Positions 9,210-17,512 of a stretch of 29,520 nucleotides of DNA are shown here, one piece after another. This stretch comes from Bacteroides sp. UBA1317. GTDB taxonomy: Bacteria > Bacteroidota > Bacteroidia > Bacteroidales > Bacteroidaceae. A program made the translations under genes and the position numbers. The stretch is taken from the NCBI GenBank assembly GCA_002307035.1, contig DBTL01000066.1, forward strand, positions 1 to 29,520, in the 5' to 3' direction. Position 1 is the first letter of the stretch. The number at the start of each line of letters is the position of its first letter. The notes under the pieces were generated by a model, which saw only the letters and a program-made list of their open reading frames with translations, was not told the origin of the DNA and did not search any database.

Positions 9210-9217
9210 GGGGGGGG
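9210..9217. repeat. G8 homopolymer upstream of GH3
   Basis: Eight consecutive G on the plus strand (C8 in the transcribed orientation) lie 52 bases upstream of the GH3 start in the 119-base gap between GH29 and GH3. It is the longest G/C run noticed in the window. Being non-coding it would alter only leader spacing if it slipped. Confidence 0.8.
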
Positions 9218-9277
9218 AAGAGAAGAAGAAAGTCCATGTGTAAATTAATAAAATTAAAACATTATCAGGTCATTTTT

Positions 9278-11161
9278 TTATTCAATTCTCATCTCAGCTA
9301 TACCAATCCGATCATCATCGTTAATCATGCGGGTCGGTTTAAACATCAGATATCGAGCATATACCGGTGCGAAATATACCTTCTGCCAAACAGGATTGTT
9401 CCTTATATTAGAGAATTCACCGGAAGAAATCACTTTATCCGTCACATTTTCGGTCATGCCAACGCCAAGTTCATAATTAGAAATTAAACCTTTATTGGAT
9501 TGATCCGGCAAATAGGAAAAAGAATGAACCAATCGTTTCTCGCCCAAATCAATCAGAACTGTCTTTTCATCCACAAAACAGGTTGTACTGTCATTCCGAT
9601 CAATGCATCTCTTCATCTGTTCAGTATCAACTTGGGGCAGTGTGAACGGATATCCCTGTATTTCCATCTGTTGATCCTTAGTAGTATTGAAGAGTAAATC
9701 ACTGCCGGAATAAAAAGCCTCGATATTATTGATACACAAACAAGCCCGAGAGGAGGTAAAGCGAATTCGGATACGATTCGTTGATACTGTTGTAAAACGA
9801 AGAATCCGTTTATATCCGATAGTGGTTGTCTCTTCATTCAGCTTCACAGGATGCCATTGCTTGTTTAGATAATACTCCACAACAAAAGATTGTACCCGTT
9901 GTCCAAGAGGGATATACTCCTGTAATAACAGTCTGTTTATTTTTTCTTTATGCGGCAAATTAAACTCAATGACCGCCTTGGTCACACCATCCTCCGTAGC
10001 CCAGTAAGTATCATAATGACCGTCCGTCACTGCTTTTCCGGGGAATTGGCCTCCGCGATCATTTGAGACACGAGGATGTATACCTGCCAATAGATTATGA
10101 GATAATTCCTTTTTAATCTGAAGATGATAATTCACTGCATTGGTCGAGTCGGTTGGGTGAACCAAACCATCCCGGTTTATCGGAAAATTGAGTAAGAGAT
10201 TCGCGTTATGCCCCACGCTTCGATAATACAGGTCGACCAATTGTTCCACAGATTTTACCCGATCATCTTCATTAGGATGATAAAACCATCCGGGTCTGAT
10301 AGAGACATCACATTCTCCCGGTACCCATTTATCTCCATCGGCGTGTCCATATTGTAATTCGGGATAGTTCTCATAACCGGGGTAGACCTCTTTTGAGCGT
10401 AAAAAAGACCAGTTAGTCGCTCCGGCAAACCCTTCTTCATTCCCTATCCAACGACAACCAGGACCACCATCTGAAAAAATGATTGCTTCAGGTTGGAGTT
10501 CTTCCACCATTCGATAAGCACGTCCAAAATCGTAATATGTTTTTCTATCTATTCTACGCATCTCTTTTGTTCCGCCGTACCATCCGTCACCTCCGTTAGC
10601 TCCGTCAAACCAGACCTCAGAGATATTGCCATACCGTGTAAGTAGTTCCCTGAGCTGCTTATAGAAATACTCCACATATTCAGGTGTACCATAATTGGCC
10701 TGATGCCTGTCCCATGGGGAAAGATAAACGCCAAATTTCAAACCATATTTTTGGCATGCCGCCGACAATTCACCGACAATGTCGCCTTTCCCATTCTTAT
10801 AAGGAGTATTACGAATGCAATAATCGGTAAGATGCGTTGGCCAAAGACAAAAACCATCATGATGTTTAGCCGTAATGATGACTTCTTTTATGCCCGACTT
10901 CAGGAAAGTCCGAACCCACTGCTCACAGTCTAATTTCGTGGGATTAAATACTTGCGGAGAAACGTCTCCATATCCCCATTCTTTATCGTCGAATGTATTT
11001 AGTCCAAAATGCACAAAAGCCAATGTCTCCATCTGCTGCCACCTTACTTGTTTACCCAAAGGTATGGGGGCAATGGACTTGAGGGTGTCCATTGTAGAGG
11101 CTGGCATTAAGGTGTTGAATGCAAATAAAAACAAACCAACTATTAATGAATTTTTTCTCAT
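9278..11161 (-). CDS. GH29 alpha-L-fucosidase with two discoidin-like domains, secreted
   Basis: A 627-residue protein with signal peptide (residues 1-22). The GH29 barrel spans about 35-350: VHFGLNTFDDKEWGYG (50-65), TAKHHDGFCLWP (98-108), YLSPWDRH (146-153) and EVWFDGANG (182-190) with nucleophile Asp186. WVPGECDVSIRPGWFYH (279-295) is characteristic of the subfamily that acts on alpha-1,3/1,4-linked fucose of Lewis-type structures; a Glu here (283) is a candidate acid/base. Two F5/8 type C (discoidin/CBM32-like) domains follow at about 360-485 (AVTDGHYDTYWATEDG) and 495-627. It lies 34 bases after the GH20 gene on the same transcript. Preference for alpha-1,3/4-linkages is inferred from subfamily resemblance. 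Confidence 0.92.
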   Translation of the reverse strand: MRKNSLIVGLFLFAFNTLMPASTMDTLKSIAPIPLGKQVRWQQMETLAFVHFGLNTFDDKEWGYGDVSPQVFNPTKLDCEQWVRTFLKSGIKEVIITAKHHDGFCLWPTHLTDYCIRNTPYKNGKGDIVGELSAACQKYGLKFGVYLSPWDRHQANYGTPEYVEYFYKQLRELLTRYGNISEVWFDGANGGDGWYGGTKEMRRIDRKTYYDFGRAYRMVEELQPEAIIFSDGGPGCRWIGNEEGFAGATNWSFLRSKEVYPGYENYPELQYGHADGDKWVPGECDVSIRPGWFYHPNEDDRVKSVEQLVDLYYRSVGHNANLLLNFPINRDGLVHPTDSTNAVNYHLQIKKELSHNLLAGIHPRVSNDRGGQFPGKAVTDGHYDTYWATEDGVTKAVIEFNLPHKEKINRLLLQEYIPLGQRVQSFVVEYYLNKQWHPVKLNEETTTIGYKRILRFTTVSTNRIRIRFTSSRACLCINNIEAFYSGSDLLFNTTKDQQMEIQGYPFTLPQVDTEQMKRCIDRNDSTTCFVDEKTVLIDLGEKRLVHSFSYLPDQSNKGLISNYELGVGMTENVTDKVISSGEFSNIRNNPVWQKVYFAPVYARYLMFKPTRMINDDDRIGIAEMRIE

Positions 11162-11195
11162 GAGTATAATCGCTTTTCTGATATTAAAACTTCAA

Positions 11196-13487
11196 TCAAT
11201 GCATGAACCAGCTATCAGGAACATCTTCGGGCGCGCTTCCATTTAAGCTGTATTGCAACTTCAATGTAAAGCCTCCGCCACCTTCAACAAAATCAAGACA
11301 GAAAGGATGAATTCCCTTTTCCAATGCCGCCTGCCCACTCTTTTCGATAGCAGAATGCAATCCGTCATTATCGACAATAACCTGATCATTCATATACAGC
11401 ATTCCGCCATCATCGCAAGTAAAATAGAAGCTATATATTCCTGTTTCCGGCACTTTTATATAACCGTTGTATTTCAAAGCAAACGCGGGAGTCACAAATT
11501 CTTTGGGAACTGTTACATTCGATACAACCATTTCCTTGTCCCTGACTTCCTTCACCTTCTTTGTGCTGTTGAATAACCCGTCATAAAAGGAACACGATAA
11601 ACCATCTTCCGTTTTTCCTCTTAATTTGGTTGGTTTTGCCATGGACATTTGACGATAGTTAACTGTATAGACATCTCCTTTAGCACCATTCGGACTCAAC
11701 AAAGCAAATTTTATCTGAACCGGCTTATTAATTTTCAGTGCGCCCGTTAGTTTCTTTGAGCTGAGATTCGGGATAGAACCATCCAGCGTATAATAAACGG
11801 ATAAGTGGGGAAGTGGGTTATCAACCGTAAACAAGGCTTCTTTCACAAAAACACCTTCCAATACAAATCCGGTAAGATCCGGCAAGCGATAATGGACCTT
11901 CATTGCGTCTAAACGAGAAAAATGAGCCAAAAGACGCTTTGAATAACCATCGTACAGGTTTTGATTAGTCCACAAGCGTTCGGCTAATGCCGTTAAACGA
12001 GGAAATAACAGATAATCGGCCCGTTGTTCAGAAGGAATCTTCTCACTCCACAGATTTGCCTGAGCACCTTGCACCAAAGATTCTGCTTTATTTGCAGAGA
12101 AAATATCATAAACAACATTCATGTCATAGACAGACCTAAGACTACTTTTGTCAGGTATGTAATCAAAATACAGAGGATTGGTAGGCGACATGATTACAAG
12201 ATTGCCTTTATGGGCAGCCTTGTCCAGAGAGCTATTCACCCACCCTCTCCAATACATCACATTAATACCGGAGTCCACATCGCCATCATCAAGAACATCA
12301 TCCCATGCAATCACCTGCCTGCCTTTGGATTTAATGAATTCAGAAACACGATGCACAAAGTAGGCCTGCAGATCATTCAGGCTCTTTATATTCTCTTTCT
12401 CCATCAACTGTTTACAAAGATCCGACTTAATCCATGTTGTCTTATCGACCTCATCCGCGCCGATATGAATATACTTCGAAGGAAAGAGCTCCATGATTTC
12501 AGTCAATACATCTTCCACAAATGTATAAGCCTCTTCTTTGCATGGACACAATGGAGTAGAAAAGAGTTTTCCCCAACCGATCTCTTTTACGTCAGCAAGG
12601 TAAGGATAAGCGGCAATAGCGGCCAGCATATGTCCGGGCATATCTATTTCGGGGATTATGTCAACATGACGTTCCGCGGCATATTGTACCAGATCACGAA
12701 TTTCATCTTGCGTGAAATATCCTCCATAGAGACTCATACCGTCTTTTTTGATAATATAACGTTGATCAATTTCAAAATCAGAATTTTCCTTTGCCAGATT
12801 CATGCATACCGTATCTTGATTATTGAATTTTCGCCATGCTCCTTGGGCGGTCAATGCCGGGTATTTCTTTATCTCAATGCGCCATCCTTGATCATCAGTC
12901 AGATGTAGATGAAGTTTATTCATTTTATAGAATGCCATGCGATCAATGTGCTTCTTCAAATAATCAATGGAAAAGAAGTGACGGGACACATCAATCATCG
13001 TCCCGCGCCAAGCGAAAGCCGGTTTATCAAAGATATGAAGTGCCGGTAAATAGATGGCATCACTGACTTTTGTCTTCAATTCCACCTGCTCAGGCAACAA
13101 CTGCCGGAGAGTTTGTAAGGCATAAAACAGTCCTTGCGAATCAGATGCTTCAATAAGCACTTTGGAAGGAGTAATCGTCAGGTCATACGCTTCATTGTCT
13201 TTCAATCGATCGGAGTAATTGATCTCTATGCTATTGTCTCCCTGATCCGTAGTGAGACTTCTTCCCAATAACGGAGACAAAAGTGATTGCAGGTAAGATA
13301 TCTCTTTCCAGAAATGTCCTTGATCCTTAACAATCAATTGAGTTCGTGACGACAATTGAAACTTCCCGTCAAACATTTCTACCTTTTGGGGAAAAGGAAT
13401 CAATGCGGGCTCAAGAGGCTTGCTTTGGGCGAAAGCCATTATATAGACTAAGGAAAAGAACGCAGATATGATTATTTTCGTCTTCAT
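11196..13487 (-). CDS. GH20 beta-N-acetylhexosaminidase with PA14 domain, secreted
   Basis: A 763-residue protein with signal peptide (cleavage near AFAQ). An N-terminal GH20b domain (about 25-150) precedes the barrel (153-500), which has AFAWRGTMIDVSRHF, KMNKLHLHLTDDQGWRIEI (188-206) and HIGADEVDKTTW (341-352); Asp345-Glu346 are the catalytic pair of substrate-assisted hydrolysis. After the barrel come a chitobiase C-terminal-like beta domain (YYTLDGSIPNLSS, near 565-580) and a PA14 domain (about 650-763, with GIYSFYFTCDDGGMLYMND), which usually contributes to sugar binding. It releases terminal GlcNAc or GalNAc in the periplasm. It sits 59 bases after GH35, so it would act on ends exposed once galactose is removed. 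Confidence 0.94.
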   Translation of the reverse strand: MKTKIIISAFFSLVYIMAFAQSKPLEPALIPFPQKVEMFDGKFQLSSRTQLIVKDQGHFWKEISYLQSLLSPLLGRSLTTDQGDNSIEINYSDRLKDNEAYDLTITPSKVLIEASDSQGLFYALQTLRQLLPEQVELKTKVSDAIYLPALHIFDKPAFAWRGTMIDVSRHFFSIDYLKKHIDRMAFYKMNKLHLHLTDDQGWRIEIKKYPALTAQGAWRKFNNQDTVCMNLAKENSDFEIDQRYIIKKDGMSLYGGYFTQDEIRDLVQYAAERHVDIIPEIDMPGHMLAAIAAYPYLADVKEIGWGKLFSTPLCPCKEEAYTFVEDVLTEIMELFPSKYIHIGADEVDKTTWIKSDLCKQLMEKENIKSLNDLQAYFVHRVSEFIKSKGRQVIAWDDVLDDGDVDSGINVMYWRGWVNSSLDKAAHKGNLVIMSPTNPLYFDYIPDKSSLRSVYDMNVVYDIFSANKAESLVQGAQANLWSEKIPSEQRADYLLFPRLTALAERLWTNQNLYDGYSKRLLAHFSRLDAMKVHYRLPDLTGFVLEGVFVKEALFTVDNPLPHLSVYYTLDGSIPNLSSKKLTGALKINKPVQIKFALLSPNGAKGDVYTVNYRQMSMAKPTKLRGKTEDGLSCSFYDGLFNSTKKVKEVRDKEMVVSNVTVPKEFVTPAFALKYNGYIKVPETGIYSFYFTCDDGGMLYMNDQVIVDNDGLHSAIEKSGQAALEKGIHPFCLDFVEGGGGFTLKLQYSLNGSAPEDVPDSWFMH

Positions 13488-13546
13488 GTCTTTATGGATA
13501 ATTCAAGTATTAGGTAAAAGATAAAAGTGAAGAGACACTATTACCT

Positions 13547-15445
13547 CTATTTTTTCAGTTGAGTTAAAATGGGAACTTTGACTGTTTTTACTTCAGTCTT
13601 TATATGATCATTCATCTGTTCGAAAATCAGGATTTTATTCAAACCTTTCTTTAACCATACACCCGGAAGGTACAGCGTCTGCTGGGGCCCTACATTCCAG
13701 TAGCGTCCCAGGTTTTTCCCGTTGACAAAAATGATTCCTTTTCCCCAATCACTCATATCGATGAAAGTATCCCCGACGTTAATCAAAGAAAATGTTCCTT
13801 CATAAACAAGTGGACGGCCAACCAAGGCATTGGTAGATAACGCTTTATTGGGATATACGTCCGTCTGTGAAAGGGTATCCAAGTCAGGCACCTCGTCCAT
13901 TGGTAGCTTATACATTTCCCAGTTTCCATCCATCTCCATATCATCTATCTTCACAGGGCTGATAATGCCTTTCTTGTTGTTTACTATCTCGGAGCCATAA
14001 TTAATACGCCCCATATTTTCAACTAAAATTTGCAGTGTGGAGTTGAATGGGATATTTATCGACATCTTGTATTTCTTATCACATCGATTGAGTTCTCCAA
14101 CCTTTTCGCCATTCACATAGACAATGGCATAATCACGAAGTCCTGAAACATCCAAAGTCCCGCTTATCGGTTGGTTAAAACGCCTTGAATAAAGCACATA
14201 GCCATATCCTTGATTCAATTGTTCGAATGTAAGAGGCGCATCACTTTCTATTTTGCTCCCCTTCTCCAAATAGCCCAGCACGTCGGCAACGCGCGTTAGC
14301 TTAATGGATGGAATTTCGATGACCGGTATGGGAGCCGGCACTGCGGGCAACTTCCATTTCACGTTTTTGCCTATCACAGAACGCAAGGAATCATATTTAG
14401 GAGTAACCCATCCCGCCTCACTTATCGGAGCGTCGTAATCGTAACTCGTGAGATCGGGCTGAATATCATGTTTATTATCATAGTTGGCTCCACTGGTAAA
14501 CCCGAAGTTAGTACCTCCATGTGCCATGTACAAATTAAAGGAGACATCATTTTTCAAATAGTTTTCAGCCGTACGAGCTATGCCAGAGGCGGATAATGAA
14601 GGAAAAGGCTCGGCCCAATGAGATAACCAGCCCGGATAAAACTCCGCAACCATATAAGGGCCTTTGCCACCATTATACTTGCCGACAGCCTTCTTCAAAT
14701 TGACAACATTATTTTCCCCATTCGCAGTTGGCAACACACCTTCTATAGCCCCACCTTCAAACAGCCATGTACCGTCGGACGTGAATAAAGTCGTATTAAA
14801 ACCCGCTTTTAAAAGTTGTTCTTTTATCTTGGCGTTATATTTTCGATGCTCCTCCAAAGGAATATCTTTTCGTTGCGAAACATAAGATCCGAATTCATTT
14901 TCAACCTGTACCATGATGATAGGCCCGCCGTTGGTGATCAACAGGTCTTTTACTTCCTGATACAATCTTTTTATATATAGATCCGTATATCTAAGAAATT
15001 GATCATTATCCCTACGAAGTTCAAGTCCTTCAACATTTTGTAACCACCAGGGATAACCTCCAAACTCCCATTCAGCACAAGCATAGGGCCCGAAACGCAG
15101 AATCACATGCAAACCCTCTTCCGCAGCTATCTTGATGTACTCTCTCAGGTTCTTATCGCCGCTGAAGTCCCATTTTCCGGGTTCCACCTCATGCATATTC
15201 CAGAAAACGTACGTGGCAACAGTATTGAGTCCCATTGCTTTAAGCATTTGCATACGGTGTCTCCAGTATTGATGGGGAATCCTATTATAATGCATTTCTC
15301 CGGAAACAATTTGTATCGGTTTACCATCATACATAAAATGGCCATCGTTAATATCAAAGACATGCTTCTTTTGTGCCACCCCTTCTGTCCCCATTAATAA
15401 AAACAAGAAAAAGAGCGAAATACTTATCTTGGAGAATCTTTTCAT
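13547..15445 (-). CDS. GH35 beta-galactosidase, secreted; first gene of the operon
   Basis: A 632-residue protein from the Met at 15443-15445. An in-frame ATG eight codons upstream (15469) exists, but starting there would put MHCIINNK ahead of a classic signal peptide (MKRFSKISISLFFLFLL, cleavage near GVAQ), so the shorter form is chosen. The GH35 barrel has QIVSGEMHYNRIPHQYW, ATYVFWNMHEVEPG, LRFGPYACAEWEFGG, VQVENEFGSY with acid/base Glu184, and MVAEFYPGWLSHW with nucleophile Glu268, then YMAHGGTNFGFTSGAN. Galactose-binding-like beta domains fill the C-terminal 250 residues (FVNGKNLGRYWNVGPQQTLY). It removes terminal beta-linked galactose, often beta-1,3 in bacterial members. It leads the five-gene hydrolase operon and is divergent from the AraC gene. 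Confidence 0.93.
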   Translation of the reverse strand: MKRFSKISISLFFLFLLMGTEGVAQKKHVFDINDGHFMYDGKPIQIVSGEMHYNRIPHQYWRHRMQMLKAMGLNTVATYVFWNMHEVEPGKWDFSGDKNLREYIKIAAEEGLHVILRFGPYACAEWEFGGYPWWLQNVEGLELRRDNDQFLRYTDLYIKRLYQEVKDLLITNGGPIIMVQVENEFGSYVSQRKDIPLEEHRKYNAKIKEQLLKAGFNTTLFTSDGTWLFEGGAIEGVLPTANGENNVVNLKKAVGKYNGGKGPYMVAEFYPGWLSHWAEPFPSLSASGIARTAENYLKNDVSFNLYMAHGGTNFGFTSGANYDNKHDIQPDLTSYDYDAPISEAGWVTPKYDSLRSVIGKNVKWKLPAVPAPIPVIEIPSIKLTRVADVLGYLEKGSKIESDAPLTFEQLNQGYGYVLYSRRFNQPISGTLDVSGLRDYAIVYVNGEKVGELNRCDKKYKMSINIPFNSTLQILVENMGRINYGSEIVNNKKGIISPVKIDDMEMDGNWEMYKLPMDEVPDLDTLSQTDVYPNKALSTNALVGRPLVYEGTFSLINVGDTFIDMSDWGKGIIFVNGKNLGRYWNVGPQQTLYLPGVWLKKGLNKILIFEQMNDHIKTEVKTVKVPILTQLKK

Positions 15446-15557
15446 CTTATTATTAATTATACAATGCAAATAAAGCTAAATTAATCAGACTAGGAAATAC
15501 CTGCTTTCATTAATTATATATCTATTTCAAACGAGAGTTCTTCTTCTTACTTTCAAA

Positions 15558-15588
15558 CCCGTTTTTTTAAGCAATAAACGAGGAATTA
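15558..15588 (-). promoter_or_regulatory. Leader motif shared with the VTC operon (copy 1)
   Basis: This 31-base block matches 22577-22607 at 25 of 31 positions without gaps. On the minus strand it reads CTCGTTT, an 11-base spacer, then AAACGGG, which can pair as a seven-bp stem. It lies about 113 bases upstream of the GH35 start, inside the predicted 5' leader. The T7 run contributes part of the match, so chance similarity is not excluded. Function unknown. Confidence 0.4.
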
Positions 15589-15663
15589 GATAAATCTCAT
15601 TTCCGACTCCTTTAATAATTCACATTAACTAACGGGTTTATACTATTAGAATTTTAAATGAAG

Positions 15664-15671
15664 CAAAAGTA
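15664..15671 (-). promoter_or_regulatory. Candidate -7 box for the GH35-GH20-GH29-GH3-GH92 operon
   Basis: On the minus strand the sequence is TACTTTTG, a perfect TAnnTTTG. A well-spaced TTTG -33 box is not evident, which is common for promoters that need an activator such as the divergently encoded AraC protein. The leader to the GH35 ATG would be about 210 bases. Confidence 0.4.
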
Positions 15672-15713
15672 TTAAAGTATCTGTAAAGATCATTTTTTAA
15701 TATCTATTTTTAG

Positions 15714-15721
15714 TAACTTTG
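15714..15721 (+). promoter_or_regulatory. Candidate -7 box for the araC-family gene
   Basis: TAACTTTG matches TAnnTTTG perfectly; a T-rich stretch at 15693-15698 could be the -33 element with a spacer of about 16-17 bases. The transcript would start near 15728 with a leader of about 125 bases. Confidence 0.5.
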
Positions 15722-15854
15722 CCGGTTATAAGTGTATCAATAATACAAAGTCCAATTAATGAGATTAATTTATTGCATTAACAACAAATAGAAACCGATA
15801 TTTCGAGAAGCTTAAAATAATTTAAAGCGTCAATATATTATAAATGAAAGAAAA

Positions 15855-16763
15855 ATGAATATGCTATTTACGGGTGACCCATCTAGTGTCACTCAATTCT
15901 TTCCTCAATTTTCTGTAAATGTTCACTGTTGCAGGTATTGGTGGCTAAAAAATTGGGAGCATAGCACGCTTTCATTTCCTTACTGGAGAATTTATTATAA
16001 TTTTGAAAGGGGGGGTATTATTGAATATCAAGGCGAAGAATATCAGATGGAAGTAGACCGGATTTATTTGATAGCGCCCAACACTGATTATAAGTCAAAG
16101 TTAAATGATCACCGAATTCCTAAAGATGGATATAAATTAGATGGTGGAAGTATTTGTGCTGTCACAGAAGATAACCTCAAAAAACTCGTCTCAGAAGGAG
16201 CAATTAAACATTTATTCATTCACTTTACATTAGGATTTCCTTATGACAATACCTCCCCAGGGATTTACATGCTAAATCTCAATGAAAACTTAAAAGACAA
16301 AATCAATTTCTTACAACAGTATTTATCAGTCAACACCAACATATCCCAATTTAACATTCAAGCATTTTTAGTTATACAATCCTTAATTTGTGAGATATTA
16401 AGAAATATAGATGAAAGTGAATGGGAACAACATAATACAAGCGACATAAGAGTAAGCAAGATCATTAATTACATAGAAAATCATTACGATCAAGATTTGT
16501 CAAATAATTCCCTAGCAAGTAAAGCATGCATGTCAACAAACTCATTCTCACGTTTATTTAAGTCTGAGATAGGTGTTTCACTTCAAAAATACATCAAAAA
16601 GAAAAGAATCGACTATGCTTGCCTACTTATCACACACTCAACTCTTAGCATTGATGAAGTGGCCTTTAAAACGGGCTTTTCAAACAGGTTTCATTTTACG
16701 CGAGTTTTTCATGAAATAACGAAAATAACCCCAGCTAAATATAAAACCCTACTTTCACTGTGA
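15855..16763 (+). CDS. AraC-family transcriptional regulator
   Basis: A 302-residue cytoplasmic protein. Residues about 40-130 form a cupin-like ligand pocket (YYNFERGGIIEYQGEEYQMEVDRIYLIAPNTDY). Residues 198-300 are the double helix-turn-helix AraC domain: KIINYIENHYDQDLSNNSLA, FSRLFKSEIGVSLQKYI, and the hallmark SIDEVAFKTGFSNRFHFTRVF with ITPAKYK at the end. It is divergent from the five-gene glycosidase operon across a shared control region, so it is the probable sugar-responsive activator of that operon, taking the place that a SusR-like or hybrid two-component regulator holds in most Bacteroides glycan loci. The gene is strongly AT-rich, and a G7 run (16009-16015) encodes Gly53-Gly54. 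A four-codon frame ends overlapping the start codon. Confidence 0.9.
   Translation: MNMLFTGDPSSVTQFFPQFSVNVHCCRYWWLKNWEHSTLSFPYWRIYYNFERGGIIEYQGEEYQMEVDRIYLIAPNTDYKSKLNDHRIPKDGYKLDGGSICAVTEDNLKKLVSEGAIKHLFIHFTLGFPYDNTSPGIYMLNLNENLKDKINFLQQYLSVNTNISQFNIQAFLVIQSLICEILRNIDESEWEQHNTSDIRVSKIINYIENHYDQDLSNNSLASKACMSTNSFSRLFKSEIGVSLQKYIKKKRIDYACLLITHSTLSIDEVAFKTGFSNRFHFTRVFHEITKITPAKYKTLLSL
16009..16015 (+). repeat. G7 homopolymer inside the AraC-family coding sequence
   Basis: Seven consecutive G in an AT-rich gene span the codons for Arg52-Gly53-Gly54. A one-base slip would truncate the protein before the DNA-binding domain, so the tract is a potential on/off switch, although seven is short for efficient slippage. 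Confidence 0.75.
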
Positions 16764-16777
16764 GAAAAATGACAAGG

Positions 16778-17512
16778 TTACTTTCCCAAACACATCTTAT
16801 TAATATATTCCGTAAACTTGTCTTTATAGTTTTCTCCTATGGGAATATAAGTACTTCCGTCAAAAATAATTCGCAAGCGTGAAATTTCTGCAATCTTTCT
16901 CAAATTAACAATATAAGAACGATGTACACGCATAAACTGGTTAGTAGGTAAGCGTTCTTCGAGTTTCCTCATGCTTAGCAAAGTCATCACAGGTTTATCT
17001 TCACCTTCAATAAAAATACGCACATACTCACTCATACATTCCACGTATTTTATATCATTGATGTTAATTCGCACAATCTTATAATCAGCTTTAACAAACA
17101 AAGAGCCGTCGTCATTAAGCACATTCGTTTCACTTTCGCTAATACTGCTAGATTGATACTCAAGTTGTCTGCGAGCTTTATCCGCCGCTTTCAGAAAGTC
17201 TTGAAAACTAAATGGCTTAAGAAGATAATCAATCGCATCAACTTTAAAACCCTCAATAGCATACTCTGAATAAGCTGTAGTAAATATAATAAGAGGTCGT
17301 ACAACTAATGAGCGCACAAAATCAAGTCCATTAAGATCAGGCATATTAATATCCACAAATATCAAGTCGATCTCTTCTGCAGCCAATACCTCCATAGCCT
17401 CGAAAGCATCCTGACAAGCTTTTACTTGCTGAAGAAAGGGAACTCTAGATATATATCCCGTCAGCTGGGTAAGAGCAAGGGGCTCATCGTCAACTGCAAT
17501 ACATTTAATCAT
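16778..17512 (-). CDS. LytTR-family response regulator
   Basis: A 244-residue protein with a receiver domain (1-120) and a LytTR DNA-binding domain (about 140-240). Acidic pocket Asp8-Asp9, phosphoacceptor Asp54 in IFVDINMPDLNG, the Thr of FTTAYSEYAIEGF, and Lys in DYLLKPF are all present. The LytTR part shows IKYVECMSEYVRIFIEG and FMRVHRSYIVNL, the conserved core. The start codon overlaps the stop of the kinase gene as ATGA, so the two form a two-component pair. It ends only 14 bases from the convergent AraC gene with no obvious terminator between. Target genes are unknown; the VTC-DUF4956 operon immediately upstream is the obvious candidate. Confidence 0.94.
   Translation of the reverse strand: MIKCIAVDDEPLALTQLTGYISRVPFLQQVKACQDAFEAMEVLAAEEIDLIFVDINMPDLNGLDFVRSLVVRPLIIFTTAYSEYAIEGFKVDAIDYLLKPFSFQDFLKAADKARRQLEYQSSSISESETNVLNDDGSLFVKADYKIVRININDIKYVECMSEYVRIFIEGEDKPVMTLLSMRKLEERLPTNQFMRVHRSYIVNLRKIAEISRLRIIFDGSTYIPIGENYKDKFTEYINKMCLGK

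Larger units (their letters stand above)
15446..15854. other. Divergent control region between hydrolase operon and AraC gene
   Basis: About 409 AT-rich bases with no gene. It holds a perfect plus-strand -7 box for araC, a matching minus-strand box for the GH35 operon about 50 bases away, a conserved motif at 15558-15588 shared with another leader in this window, and a four-codon mini-reading frame (15844-15858) that ends in the AraC start codon. No clear long inverted repeat that would mark an AraC site was found by eye. Confidence 0.7.

Noticed and set aside
12024..12908. A 294-codon open frame on the plus strand opposite the GH20 gene
   Set aside because: It is antisense to a clear GH20 gene with catalytic motifs; the translation has no domain-like pattern and is rich in Ile, His and Cys, as expected from reversed coding sequence.
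15446..15469. GH35 start eight codons upstream at 15469
   Set aside because: It would place MHCIINNK before a well-formed signal peptide; the ATG at 15445 gives the standard Lys-Arg n-region.
16764..16777. Terminator between the convergent AraC and LytTR genes
   Set aside because: Only 14 bases separate the stops and no hairpin was found across the junction by eye.
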